A stretch of 64,000 nucleotides of DNA from assembly GCA_028455995.1 (NCBI GenBank), contig JABELC010000005.1, forward strand, positions 2,480,001-2,544,000, given 5' to 3'. A program made the translations under genes and the position numbers. The first letter of the stretch is position 1. Each line of letters starts with the position of its first letter. The notes below the pieces were generated by a model that did not search any database, was not told where the DNA came from, and saw only the letters and a program-made list of their open reading frames with translations. Source of the stretch: Scleromitrula shiraiana (lineage: Eukaryota > Ascomycota > Leotiomycetes > Helotiales > Sclerotiniaceae). Below, in pieces: positions 25,703 to 36,383 of the stretch.

Positions 25703-26699
25703 ATTAGAAAGAAAATTATATAAATTTCAAATATTTGATTCGATAAAAAGAATCTAATTATTGATCTAGATAATAATATCATTATCGATCTTTAAAATAA
25801 AAAGAATAATAATAATGATATTTTAAAACTAATAGATGGTTTCTAATATATATAATCTAATAAATTTATTATTAATATATTAAAAAAGTTATTCGATATA
25901 GATGAATATATAGAAATTGAAAACAAAAAACTATTTGATCAAATATTTAATAATAACAACAATATCAATATTATTAATAAAATCTCATTTTTTATTTTAT
26001 TCAAATCCAAAAAAGAATAGAGTTGACTAATAAATTTAAAAAATAAAGAAAAAGCATTATTAATTAATATTAATAAAGTTATTTAATCTTTATATAATAT
26101 ATAAATAATACTTATTATATTCAATATAATATATTATAATAACAATAATAATCCCAAAATTTTGAAAAAAATATTAATAAATCCAAAAAAAAATATTAAA
26201 TCAAAACTATCAAATCAAAATACAAATCATTATATAATAACAAAATATTTAAATCAATCAAAAAATCTAAAATATTTGATATTATTAATAAATATAAAAT
26301 TCTACAAAATAAACTTATTTTTAAACAAAAATACGATAAAAAAAGAAAAATTATTAAATATAAGATTTGTTGAATTATCTAAAAATATAAACAAAAATAT
26401 AGAAAAAATTATAATTAAATATATACAAAAATATATAAAGCAATCATATAGAAAGCCTTTATAATACTAATAATAAAAAACAATCTCGAAATTAAGCAAA
26501 TAGACGCTATTATAATATTTTTAAATAATAAATTTGATAAGTTTATTTTTATTGAATTATTATTATATTAGATTAAAGATAAAGTTATATTTAATTTTAT
26601 TGATAATAATATTTTGTAAATATATATATTATTAAAGGTTTTATATAAATTAAAACAATCTTTATGATTATAATAAAACATATTATATATCAAATTTAT

Positions 26700-26820
26700 T
26701 GATATAAGATTTCAACTTTTTAATATTAATAATTATATATATTATAATTTTATTATAAAAATCATTATATATATTTATATTAATAATTTTTTTATAATCA
26801 ATAAATAATAATCGATTAAT
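26700..26820 (+). pseudogene. Copia reverse-transcriptase remnant, catalytic YVDD mutated
   Basis: At 26776-26787 the frame reads YINN inside IIIYIYINNFFIINK. The expected copia motif is YVDD; both Asp codons have become Asn (GAY to AAY), which is the G-to-A change expected of RIP. The catalytic site is destroyed. Confidence 0.75.
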
Positions 26821-27826
26821 CAAATCAAATAAAACTTAATAAAAATATTTAAGATAAAAAATTTTGGATTTGTTATTTACTTTTTAAATATTAAAATTAT
26901 CAAAAATAAAAATAAAAAATTATTATTTTATATCAAAACACTTATATATAAAAAATATTAAAAAAGTTCAATTTTAATAACTATAAAATAAAATCTATAT
27001 TAATAGTATTAAAAATTATAGATTTAATAATATCAAATATTAAAATAGCAATATTAGAATTCATTATTAAATATTAATTAAAAATAAGATCATTTAGATT
27101 CCTTTATATTTAAACTAATATCTTATTTATAGTTAGAATTCTATATAGATTTTTAATCAATTTAATAATTGTTTATATATCAATTTATAATAAAGTTTAT
27201 TAATATATATTTAAAATAATCAACTATATTATAATCTATAATAAAATAATTAATAAACATATTAAAAACTATAATGACTTAAATTATATTAATAATATTA
27301 TAATTAAAAAAAGCATTTTTAAATATATTTACTTTATATATAAAGACATTATTTTAATATAATTTAAAAAACAAATTATTATTATCCTTTCTTTAATTAA
27401 ATCAAAATATTATAATTTAATCAAAATATTAATAAAAACTTTATAGATATAATAGTTTCTAATTAAAATTGAATATAACAATAATAATATTATATATATT
27501 ATATTCTATAATAATAATTAAAGAAATCTAGTATTCATAAAAAACTCAAAAATCCACTAATACATAAAATATATAACTATAAAATACTATTTCATTCAAG
27601 AACAAATTGTATAAAAGTATATTAATTTATAATTTGTTTTAATTGAAAAAATAATAATAAATAATTTAACTAAACCATTAATATTGATTAAACACCAATG
27701 TTTCATCGAAATGCTTTATATAAGAGTGCTTAAAATGCAGAATATAACAAAGTAAATATATATATATAGTATAAAACAAAAAATAATCAAATTAATATAA
27801 ATGATTAATATATCGATAAAAAGATA

Positions 27827-27995
27827 TATTAGAATAATTACTAAATAAAGATTATTCTATATTAAGACTAATATAATTACATAATCAATGGTTGATATAT
27901 ATCTCCCCTTATAGAATCAAGACTTTAGCTAATCAATTAACAATATAATGATATATCAACCCAATAATGCTCTTCTTCATATCTGACCTTTTATA
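27827..27995 (+). repeat. 3' LTR of the copia element
   Basis: 169 bp, begins TATTAGAATAATTACTAA and ends CTTTTATA. Same length and order as the 5' LTR. Most differences are G to A or C to T, including the first dinucleotide TG changed to TA. Confidence 0.9.
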
Positions 27996-28249
27996 GTAAC
28001 TTATATATATTTTAATACTAGTACTAGTATTTTATATTCATATTATAACTTGTATATAAAACTACTAGTACTAGTAGTAATAATAATATATAATCTTCGA
28101 GTTATAATAATATCTTTAATAATATTTTATAAAATATAAATAAATCATGATATCATTGTCATAATGAAGGCTACTATGTTCAATACGGAAAATACTAGTA
28201 CTCAAAACACTGAAGTAAATCTTTAGAACTTGAACAAATATTAATCGAA

Positions 28250-28560
28250 ACCCCCACCCCGTATTAGCCTGAGATTTGGACAAAGAAAAGAAGTCTCTTA
28301 GCATTTATAGCAATATTGTCGAAGAAATGACTACATGTATAGATGCAATCGTTAGAATTCGGGCCATCTTTGGGTATGTTTTTCTCCGGACACATATATT
28401 GGGTTATGAGATTGACTTTGTCATTTCGAGGGAAAATATAGTATACACGGTCTCTTTGATGGCTTTTCGACAAGACCAAAGCTTTCAACATATAGCGATT
28501 ATTCATTTGCCTAAAAAAACGGGTAATGGTTTTGACTCTTGAGCTGAATATTGCATGCAT
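28250..28560. other. Block of ordinary base composition inside the AT-rich island
   Basis: About 300 bp with near-normal G+C sits between the copia element and foldback element 2. It has an open frame on the plus strand (28276-28542) with a possible GT..AG intron, but no recognised family. Possibly a surviving piece of the pre-insertion locus. Confidence 0.35.
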
Positions 28561-28630
28561 GTAGTATGTATATAACTAGTGTGGACTGTATGCAACTAGA
28601 CCTATTGCATGCATGTATGTATGTATGTAT
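28560..28630. repeat. TGCATG/TATG simple repeat
   Basis: Alternating GCATGCATG and GTATGTATGTATG tracts with two CAACTAGA words. Confidence 0.6.
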
Positions 28631-28656
28631 GCAACTAGAACTAGACCTCATGCATA

Positions 28657-30016
28657 TATTCGGCTAGTAAATGAAAATTGAAGCACGCGCAAATTGCCGA
28701 ATAAACTCAAAATCGTCGATTTTGTACCAATCACCTCTTGCGCCGACGTAAATAAATGGATTAATTATTTATAGAATTATTTAAGATATTAAATATGAAT
28801 TATTTAAATATTTAAACATTTATTATTAATAAATACTAAAAATTAAATAATGATTTTAAAATTTATAATACTAGTAGTAGTAGTACTAGTAGTATTTAGT
28901 AATTACTAAATATAATCGTGCTAGTGACTTTCAAGTTCAAGTTGAAAGTTAAATTCTATTAATATACTATACTAGTAGTTCTAACTTGAACTTAATTTAT
29001 ATCAAATAAATTACTAGTATATTAAACGTTAACAATAATAAAGATATATTTCAAGTTGAATATATAGAAAAAAAGCTTTTATTTGATATAAATATTATAT
29101 TTTAAAATTCAATATACTACTACTAGTAGTAACAACTTGAAGTTATTAAAAACTTTCAAAATTACTAAAAGAATATTTCAAAGTTTGAACTCTCAGCTTT
29201 AAAAACTTTAAAAATCTTAATAATTCATTTAAATCAAAATTATATTAAATAGTAATATCTTAGTAACTTGCATAATAATTATAAAGATATAAATTATTAT
29301 ATATAAAAATTTGAAATAATTTCAACGATTTTTAAAAATTAAAATTATAATAACTTGCCAGTGAATACTTACTACTAGTAGTAGTACTAGTAGTACTAAT
29401 ATCTAGTACCTGCTAGTGAGTATAGTAACTTGAATCAACTTGCTTGAAGTTCAAGTGACTTTAAATATTATATATACTCTTTTTAGTTTTATTATTATGA
29501 TATTGTATTTTTTATATATTTATATACAGTATATAATATTTATATCAAATAAAAGCTTTTTTATATATACTTAAATATATTTTCATTAATATTTTATAAT
29601 ATAGAATGTTAAAAAAATTAAAAATAAATTTAAGTTAACTTGAAACTTGAACTTGAAGTAGTAGTATTAAATATTAAATTGAATAATAGTATTAACACTA
29701 GCATGATACTACTACTAGTAGTATTTTAGATTTATAAAAAGATATTTTGATTCAAGTTAAAATATAGTAGTATATATACAAATACTAATATATACTAATT
29801 AATAAAAATAATTAAAATGATATTACTAGTAATTATATTTTACTACTAGTACTAGTAATTAAACTTGAAATAATCATTTTGATCAATTTATCTAGTACTA
29901 GCTAGTACATCGATACTACAACTTGAAGAAGTATTTTATATACTAGTAAAATCATCGATCATCTTAAAGCGATTCGTTTATTTTGCGCATGCTTCAATTT
30001 TAATTTGATGGAGTAG
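28657..30016. mobile_element. Foldback element 2, about 1.36 kb, expanded by ACTAGT/ACTTGAA tracts
   Basis: Same family as element 1: left end TTCGGCTAGTAAATGAAAAT then TGAAGCACGCGC, right end GCGCATGCTTCAATTTTAAT then TTGATGGAGTAG. Internal segments match element 1 in the same order (e.g. CTTTAAAAATCTTAATAATTCA near 29210). It is 380 bp longer because tracts of ACTAGTAGT- and CAACTTGAAGTT-like sequence are inserted at several places where element 1 has none, e.g. about 28870-28960. Confidence 0.65.
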
Positions 30017-30450
30017 TATATAATATTAATATAATTGCAATATTTAAAGTTACTACTACTAGTACTAGTAGTAGTAGTATAACTTCAAGTTAAGTTAATT
30101 AAATTTAATAAAAATGAAATCAACTTGGATATAAGTTAATAAAAGTTTCAAGTCATTATAATTTATATTTTATAGTAGTACTTAATGATTTATATAGTAC
30201 TAAGTTTTATATATCATACTAGTAGTACTAGTAGTATTTTATAACTTCAAATTGAATTTCATTCTAGTATTACTACTAGTAGTACTACTAGTATTAGTAT
30301 TTTAATACTTGATTTATATAATTTCAATTAAAATAAATACTAGTAATTAAAAAAATTTAGATTTATTTTGTTATTCAAGTTGTAATTACTACTAGTATTT
30401 ATCTTTTTATATTACTAGTAGAACTAACTTGAATATATATTTTTAATATT
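30017..30450. repeat. ACTAGT/TACTAGTAG low-complexity tract
   Basis: Dense runs of (TAC)n/(TAG)n arranged as ACTAGT palindromes, mixed with CAACTTGAA words, ending the AT-rich island on the right. Confidence 0.65.
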
Positions 30451-30801
30451 TCTTACTTTAATACATACATACATATATAATACATGATTTATACATAGTA
30501 CTACTAGTAGTACAGCAGTACATGATATCACCTCGATAATACACGCTACTGTACTACGGCCGTATACTAATAAAAACACTGATTTACTTTGTATAACGTT
30601 TCGAACCCTATCAACATGGTGCATAGGTTCCTTGGCCATGATATGACGCAAAGATTGCAACAAAAACTTGGAATCTGGTGTTGACAGAGTGAAGATGCAA
30701 AATTCTACTTAAAGACTAATAACTTCGGACTTTCTGTCTTCCTATTCAAATCAGCCTTCAAGTTTAATCTCTCTATTTCTAAAGTTTCAAAGCTTGAAAA
30801 A
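30451..30801. other. Intergenic spacer at island edge
   Basis: Base composition returns to normal. No gene seen; it contains the promoter of the NTF2-like gene. Confidence 0.4.
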
Positions 30802-31375
30802 ATGACTATCCTTCCAGACGCTTTCCCAGACAATGTCTCCCCAGAAGTTAAAGCATTACTAGAAGAGCATGCCCAGCTCTCCAACGCAGCATCTTCCCAC
30901 AATGACCATGATGCAAGTATGTTATTATTTACAAGTGTTGCGCATCCACTAACCATAATTGTAGATGAACAAAAATTTGCAGGGCTCTTTACGGACGATG
31001 GCATGTATGAACTTGCAGAGGAGCAGAATGTGGGGCGCGACGGTATATTCTTTATCCCTTACCATTCTGTTCACTGGCTAACTCAATCATGTAGCAATCA
31101 TCGCTTTTCGCAAAAAGTTCTTTGCTGACATCCCACATCGTGAGCATCCAATCGTGAAGATCTTCACCTTTGGATCAGATGATATGAACTTGATGTGTTA
31201 TGGAACCGTTGGATTTAAGGTACCCGGTGGACCGGTAAATATGAAAGAGTGGGCGGGAAGATACGAGATAGTGAAGACTGAATCTGGTGATTTGAAGTTC
31301 AAATATGTCCAGATCATAGTTGTTAGTGCCTCAACTACTGAACGGCAGCTTACAAGCCGAATGATTGGTGACTGA
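30802..31375 (+). CDS. Small NTF2-like (SnoaL-type) protein
   Basis: Exons 30802-30916, 30983-31042 and 31095-31375 join in phase to 151 residues. After an acidic N-terminal helix region comes the SnoaL/NTF2-like pattern: LFTDDGMYEL, GRDAIIAFRKKFF at about 55-67, HPIVKIFTFG and GFKVPGGP, ending in a strand segment FKYVQIIV. NTF2-like folds of this size are often cyclases or isomerases in fungal secondary-metabolite clusters, but many are only binding proteins. It sits between UstYa-1 and UstYa-2, so a part in peptide maturation is possible but unproven. Both introns are phase 1. Confidence 0.72.
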
Positions 31376-32937
31376 CAAGTTTTTACACAGAGCCCTACCC
31401 GAGATTCTGAGGACTCTTAGGGAGTGTTTGAGGGATACGAAAGACTATGGAAATTGCCAACCCGGTGGAATCTACTTTGAAAAGGAGGAAAGATCTTTTG
31501 GAATACAATCATTATCTTCGTTGCTCCATGCAGTGCATAGAATGGTGAACGCAAAATCTTTGAACGTACTTTGTGCATAACCACCACAACATTCATATCA
31601 AGCTCGTTTGCTAGTCTCGCGCTGCTAATTTTGCTGAATAACACAAAATATTCTTAATACAAACCAATGATCCACGATGTTAGCTGTTATGACAATTGTC
31701 AACCATAGCCAAACAAACAAACTCATGTGCTCTGGGCTTCATTTCTTCGCCGTGCCTTCTAACTATCTCTTAAATGTTGCTGTTGTGTTCACTAACTTGA
31801 CATAGTTCTTGGAAAGTTCCCAGACTCATTACAGTAAAGACTCGGGCTAATCTACTTCTTAATGTTCATTCAAAATATAGGTATTCAAATGTCTTCCAGA
31901 CAGTTTGTATTTGAATGTCTATTTTCATTTTGAACATCTAAATATTTCTTATTTTCGTCCATTTTGATTGTGTATATCAAATATAGATATCCATCGTCAA
32001 GTTTTATATATAGTTGTACATTAGTTGAATGGGCGTTCAGAACTTAAACAGCTTGACTAATTGATGTGTGCCCTGGGCCTTCCCTCTGCTTGTAAGTTCC
32101 TGCTACTTATGTTCGTAGCCGAGTGGCAGCAAATCTGTCTTGAACCCCGCGCTCGCAGGATCGGGACAAAATTACGAAGAAGATCTCTTGGCTACTTTGG
32201 GAGCAATTCGGATTGGCTTGGTTTAATTCTTGCCCGGGACTGTGCCGTGGTTTTTCGTGCTGTATATCCCTCGCAATAAATCTCAAAAGAGCTGATGGAC
32301 ATACGTCGCTTAATTGTTGATTTTGCGTGCGGGGAATCGGCTCGACCCTGCAATACTACCTCCTATATTGGCACACACCCTTGGTTGCGCTGAATTGATA
32401 TCTTTCTACGATCACTTTATGCTATTTTGTAAAGAAAGAATTGCGGATGCATGCGATCGGAACCAGTGACTTCATCAATCACACCTGCACAGACGTACTG
32501 AAAGTATGCAGTTCCTACCAAAATAGGGCAGAGCTGCAGCTAGATTGACATCAGAGGTGCTTGCTGCGACGCATTAGTACCCGGAATTTCAATCAGTTAC
32601 ATTCGGACGACCGGTGAGTATCATCAGCTTCAGCTTATTTAGCCTATGAGGGCTTCAATCCGTATCGTGTATTTCGCGGGGGCAGAAAAAGGCCCTATGA
32701 TTCGCAATTCCTTACTGCTCAAGTTTGATGGGTGGGTGCACCCACTCTGATTTCATTTCATCAGGCCGTGCTCCTCTTTTCATCATCTTCCTCTACTTTC
32801 AGATTTCTCTCTCTTTAACACAAGCTAAGCCTTGTAACTTTGAAACCTGTGTACGATCTCTTGGTCGATGGTTAATCTTCGAAAGTCCTCTAGAATCTCT
32901 ACCTTTAGTTTCTCTACCAAGGCCCTAAAAACTCAAT
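31376..32937. other. Intergenic, contains a dispersed repeat copy
   Basis: 1.56 kb without a supported gene. The repeat copy at about 31868-32058 is the only structure; the open frames at 32061 and 32725 show no family signal. Confidence 0.5.
31868..32058 (+). repeat. Dispersed repeat copy D (CAGCTTG-terminal family)
   Basis: Begins near CATTCAAAATATAGGTATTC and ends with GTTGAATGGGCGTTCAGAAC then TTAAACAGCTTG. Order and ends match copy E at 37535-37722. Confidence 0.55.
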
Positions 32938-33766
32938 ATGTACTCTCCATTACTATGGGGTAAAGGTCACGATTATGACTTGACTGATCAGGATGAGGAT
33001 GTTCCTGAAGTAAAGCGACCAATGAGTTCATCAAATCAAACCAGAATTGCATTCTGTCTAAGATTTCTAGGTGTTGTTGTTCTTGGGTTGGCTTGGACTT
33101 ACTTTGTAGGCTCAAGTAGCTACCATGCCGGAGTCAAACGCGTAGCAACAGAATATCAGAAGCAGAATATTGATGGTATGCTATAATCTCACCTCCCAAG
33201 CTCATGAATTTTGATGCATTTGTACTGATGATTTGTTATCAAAAAGTGAATATGGTTCATCACACTTTTCACTATGACGATTCTTTCCCAAAACCTCCTA
33301 CGTCTAACAGAATACACTCCGATTACCCATGGGCCAACCTTTATCCTAAACATGGCCCTTATTTCAACAAATCGGCGACCAACCCAGAAAGATGGACCTT
33401 CTCTGTCTTTCACCAACTTCATTGTGTAGTAAGTATTTGGAGGAACATAGTCACTCTCGATACCAAAGGGAGATTGCCACTAACATAAGACAGAACCGCT
33501 TGCGTCATGGGTACTGGAAGGCTCATACGGCTGCGATGGAAGGCAGGCCATTGGGAGATGAAGATCATGATCGTATGATCTCGCCAGAGCACATTCAGCA
33601 TTGCCTAGATTATCTACGTCAGAGCTTAATGTGTCATGGGGATACAACCCTCGAGCCTGACGATGTGGGAATAAATGGCGCACACGGGTTTGGGATCCAA
33701 CACAACTGCAAAAGCTGGCATCAGATACTCGAAGAAACCGATAAAAGAGTTTTGGGCCAATATTAA
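32938..33766 (+). CDS. UstYa/DUF3328-family oxidase 2
   Basis: Exons 32938-33175, 33247-33428 and 33494-33766 give 230 residues. One transmembrane segment (about 36-58) follows an acidic head. The lumenal part carries HHTFHYDDSF, W.NLYP..GPYF, HQLHC at 135-139, and HIQHCLDYLRQSLMC with H176-C177. The intron after HQLHCV is phase 0 at the same codon position as in UstYa-1, supporting common descent. The family performs oxidative macrocyclisation in dikaritin RiPP pathways. It lies tail-to-tail with UstYa-3. Assignment to the family is secure; substrate inferred from the precursor 2 kb downstream. Confidence 0.92.
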
Positions 33767-34259
33767 GATGTAATTAAGGGAACAGAGGACCATTTTCTTT
33801 AGGGTTCTTATTCATTCTGTATGCAGAAAACTTTAAGAGCATTTTTATATTTGCCACTTTTCTAGAAAGAGAGGTTGCAGGAAGTATCGAATGATGAATC
33901 TAAATCAATTTCCACTTGTTTCTAATGTATTTCCAAAGCATGAATTTCATGGTCTTTGATCTTTCAGACTTCCAGTGTAGATACTGCACAATGTTGTTTT
34001 TTCACCTACCCACAACCATATAGCTGAACTTTCAAACCGTTTGAAAACTTATGTGAGCATTTCAACACCTTAGTATCACTTCTGAATAAAATTTTCGAAT
34101 TTCAAATTGAATCTGTGATTGAAATTTAGGGTATTCTTTGGGAAGGTAGGGGCTGGTAGCAGGTTGAGGTGGAAAGAGTGAAGTGAAGCACTTCAAAATT
34201 ACACGATTCACAGAAAAATGTTATGCAAATCATATAATGAGTTTAAATTGAGTTAAAGT
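33767..34259. other. Convergent spacer between UstYa-2 and UstYa-3
   Basis: About 490 bp, nothing coding seen. Confidence 0.5.
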
Positions 34260-35255
34260 TCAAATCCACTGCAAGTTTTTGGGATTTTGTAAAGATGCAA
34301 TCTCTTCATGATGAACAGTGCGATGCTCTGCAGAAGCCATCGTGGTGTTCCAGTCAACACAATCATGCAATGTTTTCGTGCCATTGACCTTCGGCCGTGA
34401 CTCCTCCCCATCCCAAAAAAAAGTAGTCAAGGATGAAAAATCCGGATGGCACATGAGAGTTGCTCGGATTCTGTCCAGGCAATGATCTGGAAGGAGTTCG
34501 AAGGTCAGCTTGCAGTAGCAATACCTTTTCCCCCACAAATGAGAAAACAGCGTGCTTATTTTCCTCCTCGAAGTGGGAGCTTTTGAGATGAAAGTGAACA
34601 AAAGTACGCACCAGTATGTTTTTCTATATTCTGCATCTCCTCATGGCTTGTATTGCTAAAATAATGATCTTTGTATTTCCACTGTCGGAGCAAATTCTAT
34701 CATCATTCGAATAATCAGCGTTCTCTTGCATCAAAAACTATAGGAGATGTTGACATACAGTGCAATGAAGCTCATGAAACACACCAATCCATGCTAGGTA
34801 GCCTCCTCCCGGTAGCTCAACGGATGTGCGTCTATTTCTCAACAACTCTTCCTTTGAAACGCGAATAAATCTATCACGGAGAACACTTTCCCAAAGGGCG
34901 TCAGTCTCAGGGCCTGGAGATCCGACGAACCCGGTGCTTTCGTAAAGATCATAATGGCCGTGGTGCGTTTTAATATCTAAATCATCGATTGCTATAGTGC
35001 TCTATCAGTCTCAAATAAAATATAGGTCTGCAGAGTTCTTGAAAAAATAGAGAAGTGAGGGGTGGCAATGAATTAACGAGTACCATTTACAGGAATCAAA
35101 CACGACCTAGTTCTATAATTGATGATAGCGAGACTAACAACGGTATAAAAACATATTAGGAGTGTATGAGTGAAGATATTGATCGAGAATAACTTTGACG
35201 TCTTTCGTCGCGTTCCTTCGGTGGCGGGAAGGAATGGCTCCGAATCTTCAAGCAT
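34260..35255 (-). CDS. UstYa/DUF3328-family oxidase 3
   Basis: Four exons on the minus strand (35084-35255, 34759-34991, 34612-34696, 34260-34486) join to 238 residues. One membrane segment (about 25-47), then HHGHYDLYESTGFVG, WESVL, YLAWIGVFHELHCT (HELHC 130-134), LLRQWKYKDHYF, and DHCLDRIRATLMC with H165-C166. The GVFHELHC and WKYKDHYF wording marks a different UstYa subgroup from copies 1 and 2. It has an extra intron between the two His motifs, but shares the phase-0 intron right after the HxxHC motif. It is divergently oriented from the precursor gene, with a 616-bp shared upstream region. Confidence 0.9.
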
Positions 35256-35871
35256 CCTTATTTGAAGTTCTTAGACGGCTCCGAGAGGTAAACAAGTAAT
35301 GCACTATGCTAAACATACCAAAAGTATCTAGTCCTACGAGAAACTCTCAGGAAGGGATTTAATGCTGATAGAGAATTTCCTGACTTCCTAAAACAGAAAT
35401 ATCATAGATCATCACTCCGAATCGAAAATGATCGACAATTAAAAATGTGCTGTAGAACACATGGAGAATCTATTGCATCATGATGAGGAAGTTGAAAAGC
35501 GATATGTATTTAGCCTCATATGAAGAATTGGACATTGATAAGAGACTTCTTAAAATGTTTGTTCGCACAGATATTCAGGTAGCCACTCTATCTTGGCTTT
35601 GCGAACATATGCAGCAATTGATAAAAGCAATTGCGACGGTGACTGTGGAACAATAGCTCGGGATAAAGGCTACGCGAAGGGAGGGGTAATGAGGGGAATT
35701 CGCGAGTATATTGCAAGGCGCATGATTTTAACCGTGAGTATCAACTACCATACAAAATCAAGTCAAGATCACAGTCGAATTTTTGAAAGACAACCTCCTT
35801 TATACTTCTGTTGTTCAAAGTCGGTTTCTACGCAGCCTACTCTGAAGATTTCCCAAAAAAATTCATCAAAT
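35256..35871. promoter_or_regulatory. Shared divergent promoter region, UstYa-3 / RiPP precursor
   Basis: Head-to-head spacing suggests co-regulation. An open frame (35593 onward) runs into the precursor start in the same frame, but the signal peptide begins cleanly at ATG 35872, so it is taken as 5' UTR. No binding motif recognised. Confidence 0.45.
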
Positions 35872-36383
35872 ATGAAATTCGCCAAGTTTATTATTCTCTG
35901 GGGTCTAGGAACTGTGGCATGGGCAGCTCCTAGTGGTGGCTCCGGTATTATCTAACGCATCCCCCTTTTTGAACAACTACTAAACATGGGAAGGTTTAAT
36001 CACGAAGAGTGATTCTGGCAGTAAGCAGTCCATGTTAATTTATAGCTGGTAAGAAGGTAGAGCTCATGGTGAACGTTGTCTAGATGTAGCTGCAGTAATG
36101 ATGCCGCATCGCAGAGAAGTTGATAATGATGATGATGTGATCTACACGGACTATAAGAGAGCAGCTCGACCAGGTGAGTGACGTCCATCGTCGTTTTTCC
36201 GAGGTTAAACCTACTCACTGTTAACTATAGATGAGAGTGACGATGAGGATGTCATTTATACAGACTACAAGAGAGAGACTCAACCAGGTTAGTGTATTTT
36301 ATGATCACTTTTATGGAGTGATACTTACTTACTTCCTAGTTATAGAGGAGGATGATGAAGACGTCATTTACACTGATTATTGA
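35872..36383 (+). CDS. Dikaritin-like RiPP precursor with three VIYTDY cores
   Basis: Exon 1 (35872-35944) encodes a signal peptide ending AWAAP. Three later exons each end in an acidic stretch followed by VIYTDY: core codons at about 36137-36154, 36250-36267 and 36363-36380. The first two copies are followed by KR, a Kex2 site; the last ends at the stop. An RR also precedes the first acidic spacer. The introns between repeats (36173-36230 and 36287 to 36339 or 36345) are phase 1 on both sides, so each repeat is a symmetric exon unit. The join from exon 1 to the first repeat exon is uncertain: the acceptor is probably at 36053 or 36056, with a possible tiny exon near 35994-36020. Architecture matches ustiloxin/phomopsin/asperipin precursors; the YT-x-Y core most recalls asperipin. 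Confidence 0.82.

Larger units (their letters stand above)
22549..27995 (+). mobile_element. RIP-inactivated Ty1/copia LTR retrotransposon
   Basis: 5.45-kb element with two direct 169-bp LTRs and a perfect 5-bp target duplication, GTAAC, at 22544-22548 and 27996-28000. The interior is almost only A and T, with stops in all frames. Remnants identify the family and order: an integrase core trace near 25041-25130, a post-integrase trace at 25445-25702, and a reverse-transcriptase trace at 26761-26810. Integrase before RT means copia order. The changes between LTRs are mostly G to A and C to T in the 3' copy, as RIP makes. It cannot move by itself. It lies within the RiPP cluster and separates UstYa-1 from the rest. 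Confidence 0.9.

Noticed and set aside
25445..26464. Two AT-rich open frames as possible small genes
   Set aside because: They are remnants of copia polyprotein with stops on both sides, not genes.
35593..35955. Longer in-frame start for the RiPP precursor
   Set aside because: It would bury the signal peptide in the middle of the protein; the start at 35872 is natural.
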